From: a virus
Direction: 5' to 3' (one strand)
Virus record (IMG/VR): IMGVR_UViG_3300042445_002008
Span: 1-53,276 of that record
Length of the DNA stretch: 53,276 nt
Shown here: piece by piece, positions 44,957 to 51,371 of the stretch
Layout: every line of letters starts with the position of its first letter
Numbering within the stretch: position 1 is the stretch's first letter
Translations under genes and position numbers: made by a program
Notes under the pieces: generated by a model
What the model was told of the DNA's origin: nothing
Seen by the model: only the letters and a program-made list of their open reading frames with translations
The model's database searches: none

Positions 44957-45164
44957 CGTCTGGCTCCTCACCATTGTTTTCCGGAATATAAAAGGTGTTC
45001 ACTACAACAGGACCACCTATGTATTTATCGTAGCACTCATCCGAGCAAATTGCATCTTCAGCCCCGCCCTCCACGACACTATCTGCAGCACTGAACTCAC
45101 GCGCACACTCTCCGCAATACGCGATTCCGTTGTCCCAGTCCGCCTCCATACTTCTCCAGCCCAT
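44946..45164 (-). CDS. Zinc-ribbon protein (EEPDVVY end)
   Basis: 72 aa. AYCGECAREFSAA and AICSDECYDKYIGG form a zinc site; ends NGEEPDVVY. ATG at 45164 overlaps the upstream stop (TAATGG). Not recognised. Confidence 0.6.
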   Translation of the reverse strand: MGWRSMEADWDNGIAYCGECAREFSAADSVVEGGAEDAICSDECYDKYIGGPVVVNTFYIPENNGEEPDVVY

Positions 45165-45319
45165 TAGTAAATCACTTCCTCTTCTTCACGGTTGAAGCAC
45201 TCAGGGCTAGAGAAAGTATTCTCAGCAGAGTATCGGCCACAACCACACACACAGCGCGGAGTATTTACAGCCTCGCGGAGGATCTCCTCTAGAGACTTCT
45301 TACTATACGTTGCGCTCAC
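45164..45319 (-). CDS. Small Cys-rich protein (EEEEVIY end)
   Basis: 51 aa from GTG at 45319: MSATYSKKSLEEILREAVNT, PRCVCGCGRYSAENTFSS, PECFNREEEEVIY. CxCxC and a later Cys suggest a zinc knuckle similar to 'CGCGR..S..FCS..C' type mini-proteins. Carries a version of the shared tag. Confidence 0.6.
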   Translation of the reverse strand: MSATYSKKSLEEILREAVNTPRCVCGCGRYSAENTFSSPECFNREEEEVIY

Positions 45320-45443
45320 AGCGACTCAACCTTTCTTCCTTACGTTGACGTTTTGCTTGTTCATACAGGCGCTTTTGCTGCATCAAACGCTCAAGCTTTA
45401 TTTGCTTAGCGACGCGCTCACACTCTTTTTGAAAGTCGTTCAT
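45303..45443 (-). CDS. 46-aa basic helical protein, leaderless
   Basis: MNDFQKECERVAKQIKLERL, MQQKRLYEQAKRQRKEERLS: one long charged helix. The promoter at 45450-45479 ends seven bases before ATG, so the mRNA is probably leaderless. First gene of the chain down to 42847. Confidence 0.6.
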   Translation of the reverse strand: MNDFQKECERVAKQIKLERLMQQKRLYEQAKRQRKEERLSRCERNV

Positions 45444-45449
45444 ATATAC

Positions 45450-45479
45450 ATCTTAGGGACGTCGACGACATTTTGTCAA
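45450..45479 (-). promoter_or_regulatory. Leaderless promoter with GACGTCGAC in its spacer
   Basis: TTGACA-18-TAAGAT. The spacer contains GTCGTCGACGTCC. A near-identical promoter shape without the motif is at 48003-48032. The motif may be an operator for the TTG-start chain. Confidence 0.7.
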
Positions 45480-45480
45480 G

Positions 45481-45711
45481 TCAGAGTTCAGAAAGTTTTT
45501 CGTAGACCCAAGAGAGAACTTCTACCGCCACCGAATCTCCGGCAGCATCCTTCTCCCCAATCAGATCTCGGAGCTTCTCAAAGAACTCAACGCGCTGACG
45601 GTCTTCACCGAGTTGCTCGGCTCTTCTAACTTGGTCCACAGCGTAGGCTTCTAGTTTTTCTAGTTCGAAGTCAATGTCTTCTAGCCCCGCGGGAGAGTGC
45701 GGATCTTTCAT
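45481..45711 (-). CDS. Hypothetical helical protein
   Basis: 76 aa, acidic coiled-coil-like: DIDFELEKLEAYAVDQVRRA, VEFFEKLRDLIGEKDA. Not recognised. Sits between the tRNA and the chain promoter. Confidence 0.6.
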   Translation of the reverse strand: MKDPHSPAGLEDIDFELEKLEAYAVDQVRRAEQLGEDRQRVEFFEKLRDLIGEKDAAGDSVAVEVLSWVYEKLSEL

Positions 45712-45730
45712 ACTTCTATTGTAACTTATC

Positions 45731-45805
45731 TGGAGCCCCCAGTGAATTCCGAGATCACAACCTCCGCTTTACAAGAGCGGCGCTCTACCGTTGAGCTATA
45801 AGGGC
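45731..45805 (-). tRNA. tRNA-Thr(UGU)
   Basis: 75-nt tRNA with encoded CCA. Acceptor GCCCTTA/TGGGGGC (two G-U pairs), D-arm AGCTC/GAGC, anticodon stem CCGCT/AGCGG with loop CTTGTAA (anticodon TGT). The T-arm is weak (GTGAT/TTCAC with one mismatch and an unusual CTCGGAA loop). Preceded by its own promoter at 45890-45918. Confidence 0.85.
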
Positions 45806-45889
45806 AGTTTGCCAGATGAATCCTTACTGGCGTGTCCGGAACCGTTCCGGCAAGGCGCATAGAAGAACCACCAAATAGCGCCTGATTCG

Positions 45890-45918
45890 AGATTATTCTA
45901 GCACACCTAGTCAGTCAA
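45890..45918 (-). promoter_or_regulatory. Promoter upstream of tRNA-Thr
   Basis: TTGACT-17-TAATCT, with the -35 inside the stop region of the gene at 45907. A short leader with CCGGAAC/GTTCCGG and GCCAG/CTGGC hairpins precedes the tRNA and may guide processing. Confidence 0.6.
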
Positions 45919-46050
45919 CCTTTGCAGAACATCAAGCTGTGCTTCAATAAGATCTAGTTTCTCACGGAGCACTTTCAAAGTAATCTCCACAATCTCAATC
46001 TTCTCTCCAAGGATTTCCCTCTGGACGTCGACGTTTTCGTTTTCTGACAT
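45907..46050 (-). CDS. 47-aa coiled-coil protein
   Basis: MSENENVDVQREILGEKIEI, VEITLKVLREKLDLIEAQLD: one heptad-patterned helix. ATG at 46050; GGACGTCGACG lies in its codons. It follows whiB by five bases. Possible partner of the regulator; inference. Confidence 0.6.
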   Translation of the reverse strand: MSENENVDVQREILGEKIEIVEITLKVLREKLDLIEAQLDVLQRLTD

Positions 46051-46055
46051 AAGCC

Positions 46056-46586
46056 CTAGATTCCTTGCCTTCCTTGAGTCCAGTCAATCTTTCTACCAGA
46101 GGCTACAGCCTCTTTCACTCTACGCAACCTACCAGAGATTATGTCTTTAGATGTACCAAGCAGCTTTCCGATCTCGCTCAATGAGAGGTCTGGATTATTG
46201 ATTCGCGCCTGAAGTATGTCAAAGGTCTCCAGAGGCATACCTTCCCGTTGCTCTTCTAGGGCCTGCTTGTATAGGTGAATGCTTGCCTCCAAAGCCATTC
46301 TTGGCCGGTCAGCGTTTACGGCCCTGGCCACTACCAATGCATGACCTTTCGGCTTGTCAGTGCCCCTGGCAACTCGGCGTCTCTCCCTCTCCGTTAGACC
46401 ACCCCAGACTCCAACTTCATCAAGCATTGTCAGCCCCATGTCTCGACACTCCTTTTGAACAGGGCATCTCATGCAAATAGACTTTGCATAACGCAGGGTC
46501 TCGCGGTCATAGGCACCATCATCATCTGGAAAGAAGACGTCCAAATCTTTTTCGTCTTTGCAGACTCCTTGAGTCATATCAAACAT
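46056..46586 (-). CDS. whiB: WhiB-family regulator fused to a WhiA-like HTH
   Basis: 176 aa. WhiB domain (1-75): Cys9, then ICMRCPVQKEC with Cys38, 41 and 47, and GVWGGLTERERR. It should bind a 4Fe-4S cluster and contact sigma factor. The C-terminal part (~115-165), TFDILQARINNPDLSLSEIG with KLLGTSKDIISGRLRRV, matches the DNA-binding HTH at the end of WhiA. In hosts these are two separate proteins that act together; joining them in one chain is notable. Typical phage WhiBs are ~80-100 aa. Confidence 0.85.
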   Translation of the reverse strand: MFDMTQGVCKDEKDLDVFFPDDDGAYDRETLRYAKSICMRCPVQKECRDMGLTMLDEVGVWGGLTERERRRVARGTDKPKGHALVVARAVNADRPRMALEASIHLYKQALEEQREGMPLETFDILQARINNPDLSLSEIGKLLGTSKDIISGRLRRVKEAVASGRKIDWTQGRQGI

Positions 46587-46832
46587 TTATTTCTTAACCT
46601 TCTTTTTCTCCGCGATGCGAACTTTCTCGATATAGCGATCTGCCCACTTAGTGAAACTAACGACTAGGGTAATAACTATCCCAGCCGCCACAAAAAGCAG
46701 GAAGATCTGAATCTCAAGGACCTGGGTAGCTGCATAAACAAATAGCCCAAGCAGCCCAAAAAGAGCAGCGCCAAGCACAACGTAAACAGTTGTCATCCAC
46801 GAACGTGCGACATAGTATTTCCAGTCTCTCAC
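46587..46832 (-). CDS. Small two-TM protein
   Basis: 81 aa: TVYVVLGAALFGLLGLFVYA and IFLLFVAAGIVITLVVSF are TM helices; basic tail EKKKVKK. One base before whiB, probably co-expressed. Not recognised. Confidence 0.6.
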   Translation of the reverse strand: MRDWKYYVARSWMTTVYVVLGAALFGLLGLFVYAATQVLEIQIFLLFVAAGIVITLVVSFTKWADRYIEKVRIAEKKKVKK

Positions 46833-47074
46833 TCGTTCTCTCCGTCTCTATCAAACTCAACCTTGTCCGAAAACGCAATCTCGTCAATCAAGTCATTTAG
46901 GTCGTTGACCGACATTGACCCCTTAAGGACGTCGGCCATCTCAGACAGCTTACGCTCTAGGATAGTCAGCGTGCGCTCGCGCTCAACCTTAGTCGCGTGA
47001 CAGATGGGGCAACCCATGTCGTCAGCAGGGTCCCAGCTCCAACCATGTACTTCACACTCACTACTTAGTGCCAT
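46829..47074 (-). CDS. Cys/His protein with coiled coil
   Basis: 81 aa. SSECEVHGWSWDPADDMGCP, ICHA gives C-H-C-C zinc ligands; then a coiled coil KVERERTLTILERKLSEMAD. Stop overlaps the next start by four bases. Coding sequence holds GACGTC. Confidence 0.6.
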   Translation of the reverse strand: MALSSECEVHGWSWDPADDMGCPICHATKVERERTLTILERKLSEMADVLKGSMSVNDLNDLIDEIAFSDKVEFDRDGENE

Positions 47075-47510
47075 TAACTCTCTCCTTATAGTCTTTCAGA
47101 ATCCAGCTCGAGCTGTTCTTCTTGTCTTCCCCACCTACGCCAAAAACGAAGTGAAGTCTTTCCGACTCTACCACCATCTCAGGTATGTTGTCAAGCGTCC
47201 TGTCCCCGCCATTGGCAAAGATAACCTCGTCCTCAGGGTAAAGCTCGAGAACCTGCTTAATCGCGTCTATTGCTGTACCATCCGCGTCATCAAACTCAAT
47301 AACGACGTCGACAGACTTGAACTCCTCAATGATGCCGCCACGCTCGTCAAAGGGCATGAAAGGCTCACCTTTCTTGCGAGCCAACCAAGCGTCCGAGTTG
47401 ACTCCAACAATAAGGACGTCGCCCAACCCACGCGCGGCTCGGATGTACGAGATGTGACCGGAGTGCACAGGGTCGAACCCTCCGGTCACCAGAACAATCT
47501 TTTTAGGCAA
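47061..47510 (-). CDS. Cytidylyltransferase-like nucleotidyltransferase
   Basis: 149 aa from TTG at 47510 (SD AAGGAA). KIVLVTGGFDPVHSGHISYI carries the HxGH-type nucleotide-binding motif; IVGVNSDAWLARKKGEPFMP and PEDEVIFANGGDR follow the RfaE/HldE C-domain and glycerol-3-P cytidylyltransferase pattern. Likely activates a sugar or polyol phosphate with CTP/ATP. Substrate unknown. An upstream in-frame ATG run is read by another gene instead. Confidence 0.75.
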   Translation of the reverse strand: MPKKIVLVTGGFDPVHSGHISYIRAARGLGDVLIVGVNSDAWLARKKGEPFMPFDERGGIIEEFKSVDVVIEFDDADGTAIDAIKQVLELYPEDEVIFANGGDRTLDNIPEMVVESERLHFVFGVGGEDKKNSSSWILKDYKERVNGTK

Positions 47511-47673
47511 TGTTAAGTTCCTTCTTAACGAACTGCCAGAAGTCCTCCATGTCCTCGATATAGATTTCATCGCTGACTTCCTGGACGTCGCCACTTCGCT
47601 TTTCGCGGAAGTAGTGCATTGAGCACATCCCCCGCCCAAAAACCTTTTTCTCGCAACTGTCAATCTTGCACAC
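47503..47673 (-). CDS. Small zinc-finger protein
   Basis: 56 aa from GTG at 47673: MCKIDSCEKKVFGRGMCSMH, YFREKRSGDVQEV, then an acidic helix. C-x4-C-x9-C-x2-H is the small zinc finger often joined to phage HNH proteins. Overlaps both neighbours. Contains GGACGTCGC. Confidence 0.6.
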   Translation of the reverse strand: MCKIDSCEKKVFGRGMCSMHYFREKRSGDVQEVSDEIYIEDMEDFWQFVKKELNIA

Positions 47674-47996
47674 TACTTCTGCTCTCCTAGCATCTCTAGT
47701 ATCTGTCTTTTCAGGTCCGATAGCGCAATGTCTCCACGCATCGGAGGGTTTTTCATCATCTTGTCAATCAGGTCCAGAATCTCTTCTGTTTCCGATAGTT
47801 TCCTTATGGACGTCGACAAATCGGTCTCGAAGACCTCATCATTCGACATGGACTTACCACAGTTGCATACATACTTGGCTCCACCTTGCGGAGTCTTGTA
47901 GAAGGTGTGAATGTGCTCATCCAGAGAATACTCTTCAGTATCCTTAGCTTTCAGCGGATTGTACTTGCTGAACAGTTCAAAGAAATCTTTACTCAT
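47673..47996 (-). CDS. Hypothetical 107-aa protein, leaderless
   Basis: 107 aa. HIHTFYKTPQGGAKYVCNCG, KSMSNDEVFETDLSTSIRKL, then helices. CNCG plus His may bind metal. Promoter TTGACA-18-TAAGAT (48003-48032) ends seven bases before ATG. Coding sequence holds GGACGTCGAC. Confidence 0.6.
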   Translation of the reverse strand: MSKDFFELFSKYNPLKAKDTEEYSLDEHIHTFYKTPQGGAKYVCNCGKSMSNDEVFETDLSTSIRKLSETEEILDLIDKMMKNPPMRGDIALSDLKRQILEMLGEQK

Positions 47997-48002
47997 ATCT
48001 AC

Positions 48003-48032
48003 ATCTTACATCCCCCCAAAGAAATATGTCAA
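48003..48032 (-). promoter_or_regulatory. Leaderless promoter
   Basis: TTGACA-18-TAAGAT followed by GTAGATATG, the same arrangement as at 45450. Confidence 0.65.
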
Positions 48033-48142
48033 ATCAGCACGAACGCGCGGATCTAGCTCCGACACAACTTATCACGAAGCTTCGTTCAAACTTCTACCGG
48101 ACGTCGAGATTTTATTATATAAAGTATCATATTGTACAGAAA

Positions 48143-48162
48143 AGGCCCCCCGAAGGGAGCCT
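48143..48162 (-). terminator. Terminator before the 48003 promoter
   Basis: GGCTCCC/GGGGGGCC stem with TTCG loop and T-tract, after the GIY-YIG gene. Confidence 0.7.
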
Positions 48163-48215
48163 CTTTTGTGCGTGTAAACTTAAACCTAAACTATTTATAA
48201 TCTTATACGGTTTTA

Positions 48216-48905
48216 CTAGCTGAGCCTGTCATATATGTTTTTTACACTAGTTGGATACCACTTACCACCATTAGATGTAGGTACGCTATCCTTATTTAAA
48301 CCCGCGGCTATTTTACCAAAACTAGTACCAGACCTACGCTCCGCTAAAATCCTATCCTTTACCTCTTTAGGCGTTTTATCCTTGGGGCCAACATCCATCC
48401 CCCACACCAACCCGCTATCCCTAAGGCTTTGATGTCTACCTTTAGCTTTTTCACTCATTAACTTGATCTGCTCTTCAGTGAAGACATGCTTAGGCCTGCT
48501 CATAGTCCTATCCCTCTGAGCCGCCCTCTTTTCCGGAGTCCAGTAGGCCCTAATCTTTTCTATAGACTCACTAGTGTGAGACCCGCCAACAAAACCATCT
48601 CCGCCATCAGTGACATTAAGTAGACTAGAATCTTTTACTCGATAGTCGCTAATATGAGAAGCCTCTAAGACGCAGGCTTCATCCCAGGATAGGCCAGACT
48701 CTAGTATCACATACCCAATAGAGAATCCATCTGACTCATGTCTGTTTATCCATTTGTAGACCGGAAGATGTTTTACCTTATTGCCGTTTCTAGCCGAGCT
48801 AAGGTGGGCAGCAAATCTTTTATCAGCATTCTCATATTTACTAATCCCAATGTAACGAATCCTATCAGGCTCTTTAGTTGAGAATAAACCATATACGCAG
48901 CTCAT
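48216..48905 (-). CDS. GIY-YIG homing endonuclease-like protein
   Basis: 229 aa. GIY-YIG domain (1-95): CVYGLFSTKEPDRIRYIGIS and a Glu in LEASHISDY. Middle has NUMOD-like DGFVGGSHTSESIEKIRAYW. C-terminus: RILAERRSGTSFGKIAAGLN, DSVPTSNGGKWYPTSVKNIY, as in the recombinase/resolvase DNA-binding domain. Nicks or cuts DNA. Likely a free-standing homing nuclease; its codon use looks more A/T-rich than neighbours. Confidence 0.8.
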   Translation of the reverse strand: MSCVYGLFSTKEPDRIRYIGISKYENADKRFAAHLSSARNGNKVKHLPVYKWINRHESDGFSIGYVILESGLSWDEACVLEASHISDYRVKDSSLLNVTDGGDGFVGGSHTSESIEKIRAYWTPEKRAAQRDRTMSRPKHVFTEEQIKLMSEKAKGRHQSLRDSGLVWGMDVGPKDKTPKEVKDRILAERRSGTSFGKIAAGLNKDSVPTSNGGKWYPTSVKNIYDRLS

Positions 48906-48942
48906 AACTCTAGTATATCTTAACTTTATATGACTGACTTAT

Positions 48943-49212
48943 TTAGCCTAATACAGCGAAGACATCTTCTTCTGCAAGGACTAGGTATTCCTTAGATCCA
49001 AGGGTCAGGGTAGTGCCAGCGTACTTCGAGTAGATTACGGTGTCGCCTACAGCGATGTCCTCTACCTTACTGCCGATGGCAACTACTTCACCCTGCTGCG
49101 GCTTCTCCTGCGCTACGTCTGGAATGATTAGTCCAGAGGCAGTTGTCTGCTCTGCATCTTTCTGCAGGATGGCAACTCGGTTGCCGATTGGCTTAATCTT
49201 GATCTGACTCAT
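48943..49212 (-). CDS. groES: GroES-like co-chaperonin
   Basis: 89 aa: KIKPIGNRVAILQKDAEQTT, ASGLIIPDVAQEKPQQGEVV, AIGSKVEDIAVGDTVIYSKY. All strands and the mobile loop (QTTASGLIIP) are present. It caps host GroEL, as T4 gp31 does, to fold a phage protein. Located before hypothetical and methylase genes; no phage GroEL here. Confidence 0.9.
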   Translation of the reverse strand: MSQIKIKPIGNRVAILQKDAEQTTASGLIIPDVAQEKPQQGEVVAIGSKVEDIAVGDTVIYSKYAGTTLTLGSKEYLVLAEEDVFAVLG

Positions 49213-49537
49213 TGAGTTCTTCTTTCTTATCTTTTAACTTCTGCTTGTATTCAGCAGCAAGGTTCTGTACGGTTTGGTTCTTGTAGTGGACTGTCTTTAC
49301 TCGGTCCAGCTTGAAGCTTCGCATCTGCTCAGCCCCCTTCTTTCCGCCCCACACATCTAACCACTCGGTTGTCGGAGTGACAATGTATTGGACAAATCTA
49401 TAACGCCCACGCTCCCCGCGTATCTTCAGCTCGGTTCCCTTGCTGACGTTCCTCCCGTTGATCTGCATCTCCAGGATGTACTTCCAGCTGTCGTTAGGGC
49501 GAGGTCCTTCAGGACCCTTGCTCTTTTTCCTACCCAC
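49193..49537 (-). CDS. Hypothetical protein upstream of groES
   Basis: 114 aa. SWKYILEMQINGRNVSKGTE, LKIRGERGRYRFVQYIVTPT, WLDVWGGKKGAEQMRSF: beta-rich, RNA/DNA-binding-like, with a coiled tail AAEYKQKLKDKKEEL. I know similar small actinophage proteins, function unknown. Overlaps groES by 20 bases. Confidence 0.6.
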   Translation of the reverse strand: MGRKKSKGPEGPRPNDSWKYILEMQINGRNVSKGTELKIRGERGRYRFVQYIVTPTTEWLDVWGGKKGAEQMRSFKLDRVKTVHYKNQTVQNLAAEYKQKLKDKKEELNESDQD

Positions 49538-50091
49538 TATACCTCATTCCCCCAAACGCTCCAACCTTCCATTGGACGTCTGGCAAACATCTCCAGCTTT
49601 GTAGCGTCTGGGTATAGACGCTCAATCCTGCGGTGGACCTCGTCCGGCTTCCGCGAATGCTCCATCTTAGCAGCAAGAATAGTATGAGGCACACCCTCAT
49701 CTGAAATAGGCAGCGGTCTGCCTTTAGGAATGTTCGAAGCAACCAGCACGTACTCGGCTGTTGGCTTCACTACGCTTGGGCGAACACCCTGCGCCCCGAT
49801 TGGAGTAACTCCATCCGCCCTGGTCTTAATCCAGGTGAACGCTACCCCACGATAAGTTAGCCCCCAATGCCGGAGAAGATCGATGGCAAAGTCCAAGCGA
49901 GGAGAGGTAACCCACATAAAAACCACTCCAGGCTTTTCCAAAATGCCCTTGATGTCCATTGCCATCAGATCTTCGTCCGACATAGTCGGATAGAACTTCG
50001 CAGCTGCACCCATCTTATCCTGGGCACCATAATAAGACCAGGGTGGATCCATAAGGATAACCTGGTACTTAGAGTCTGGAAGTTCGGTCAC
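49537..50091 (-). CDS. MT-A70-family adenine methyltransferase
   Basis: 184 aa from GTG at 50091 (an ATG at 50145 would add 18 aa but overlaps the previous gene by 52 bases). DPPW motif in YQVILMDPPWSYYGAQDKMG; GVVFMWVTSPRLDFAIDLLR, GVAFTWIKTR, and EHSRKPDEVHRRIERLYPDA match MT-A70 proteins, which methylate adenine N6 in DNA or RNA using SAM. In phages they may protect DNA from restriction. Confidence 0.85.
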   Translation of the reverse strand: MTELPDSKYQVILMDPPWSYYGAQDKMGAAAKFYPTMSDEDLMAMDIKGILEKPGVVFMWVTSPRLDFAIDLLRHWGLTYRGVAFTWIKTRADGVTPIGAQGVRPSVVKPTAEYVLVASNIPKGRPLPISDEGVPHTILAAKMEHSRKPDEVHRRIERLYPDATKLEMFARRPMEGWSVWGNEV

Positions 50092-50093
50092 GA

Positions 50094-50465
50094 CTACTTC
50101 TGGTGAATCATTAGGTCTAGGCCATTGTCTGGGTGGTATGACCACTCAGCCTCAAAGCCGTCCCAGTCACCAGTCTGCTTACCGTCAAGAGCACGAGTAG
50201 TCTCGATACTGTTGATGATAAACTCAGGCATCTTGATACGCTGCGACTGAACTACGCAGACGATATCATCGATGTTGGCACCAGTGTATTCGTCTTCACC
50301 CATCATGTCTAGGGACAGGGTCTTACCTTCGTCACCAATCCGAAAACCGTCAGACAGGTTGCACTCTTCAGAAACCTTCTGAAGTGTGGTAGGCCCTGCA
50401 GCGCATCCGGAAAGTGTTGCTGCCAATAGGCCAGCGATGCCAAAAATGGCAAGTGTCTTTTTCAT
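50094..50465 (-). CDS. Lipoprotein
   Basis: 123 aa. MKKTLAIFGIAGLLAATLSG then Cys: lipobox LSGC. The mature part (EECNLSDGFRIGDEGKTLSL) has a small beta fold with two Cys that may bond. Surface-anchored in the host, so possibly superinfection exclusion as with other phage lipoproteins; inference. Confidence 0.75.
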   Translation of the reverse strand: MKKTLAIFGIAGLLAATLSGCAAGPTTLQKVSEECNLSDGFRIGDEGKTLSLDMMGEDEYTGANIDDIVCVVQSQRIKMPEFIINSIETTRALDGKQTGDWDGFEAEWSYHPDNGLDLMIHQK

Positions 50466-50514
50466 ACGTCTTCTATCATTGAGGGGACATGCTTATCATA
50501 GCACACAAAATAAA

Positions 50515-50536
50515 AACCTCATCCGAAGATGAGGCT
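50515..50536 (-). terminator. Terminator of tmRNA
   Basis: GCCTCATC/GATGAGGT hairpin with TTCG loop followed by TTTTTATTTT on the minus strand. Confidence 0.8.
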
Positions 50537-50605
50537 TTATCCCCAGGCATCGAGCCGACCGTCCGGACGGCCATTACCTGTTCGACCGCCTAACGGTCTG
50601 GTTAG

Positions 50606-50945
50606 TGGAGATGGGGGCATCCGAGAGCCCCGTCCGCTAAATATTTAATTGTTCTTCTACAAGCTTAGGCAGTTTATATTTCCAGGACCGAACTGCCACA
50701 TCCTGTGGTGCTGGGGTTTAACGTCCACAGCATCGACGTACTACAGGTTGTTCTACTTATTTAGAACCTGACTGCCCAGCTAGAACTACTGCTTTGTCAG
50801 GGGCCTTAGCGGAGTAGCGAGGCTACGCTGCTAGTGCGAATGCGGAACGTGAGTTTGCATTTAGGGGTTTGCCACACTTAAGAGTGCGTGGCCGTCTCTG
50901 CTTGCTTCACCGACTTCAGATTTAACGTCGAAACCTGTCATCCCC
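50606..50945 (-). ncRNA. ssrA: tmRNA
   Basis: 340-nt transfer-messenger RNA. 5' GGGGATG pairs with 3' CATCTCC (one G-U). The 5' region GACAGGTTTCGACG and the TΨC-like arm near 50625 are standard. The tag frame at 50823-50858 encodes ANSRSAFALAA, ending in TAG. The 3' CCA is not encoded (CTA follows the discriminator), so host CCA-adding enzyme is needed. tmRNA rescues stalled ribosomes and marks peptides for Clp proteolysis. Confidence 0.93.
50823..50858 (-). CDS. tmRNA tag reading frame (ANSRSAFALAA)
   Basis: Eleven codons plus TAG inside tmRNA; the end ALAA is the usual ClpXP degron. The resume codon is GCA. Confidence 0.88.
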   Translation of the reverse strand, partial: ANSRSAFALAA

Positions 50946-50966
50946 GTGAACACTATTCAGTTGTAA

Positions 50967-51362
50967 TTAAAGTGTAGCAGATTTTTGCGCATCGCGCCAG
51001 CTGAGGATGTGTTCTTCTTTACATGTAAAGCAGCGGCAACCATTCTCAAACTTTTCTGCTGTACCACAAGCGAGAAGGGCAGCTTCGCCATTCTTGCTGT
51101 TCTGGAGAGCAGTCTTGTCTTCGTGACACGACTCACACAGAACTTGGCAGTCCTTAAGCTCTTTCTTACGAACCTCTTCGCTACGAGACCAGATGTCTCG
51201 AGGATTGAAGGTCTTGTTGTCTTGGTCCTTGTGATCAACTTCAAGGTTCCGAGTAGAGCCACACTTGACGCACTTACCGCCCTTGGACTCAATCCACTCG
51301 CGTTTGCGTTTAGTTACAAAGGCGAGCTGGTAGTCGCGTTTCTTTTTTCCTGTATAGCCCAT
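50967..51362 (-). CDS. HNH endonuclease
   Basis: 131 aa. RKREWIESKGGKCVKCGSTR, NLEVDHKDQDNKTFNPRDIW, CQVLCESCHEDKT: the H-N-H core with two CxxC pairs. C-terminal FENGCRCFTCKEEH is a further zinc motif. Could be a homing nuclease near tmRNA or assist packaging. Free-standing, no group I intron seen. Confidence 0.85.
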   Translation of the reverse strand: MGYTGKKKRDYQLAFVTKRKREWIESKGGKCVKCGSTRNLEVDHKDQDNKTFNPRDIWSRSEEVRKKELKDCQVLCESCHEDKTALQNSKNGEAALLACGTAEKFENGCRCFTCKEEHILSWRDAQKSATL

Positions 51363-51371
51363 GCTTCTATT

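Noticed and set aside
45806-45889. Second tRNA upstream of tRNA-Thr
   Set aside because: Has hairpins (CCGGAAC/GTTCCGG) but no acceptor stem, T-arm or CCA; more likely a leader.
47511-47663. N-terminal extension of the cytidylyltransferase from an upstream ATG
   Set aside because: The region is coded in another frame by the small zinc-finger gene at 47503, and TTG at 47510 has a proper SD.
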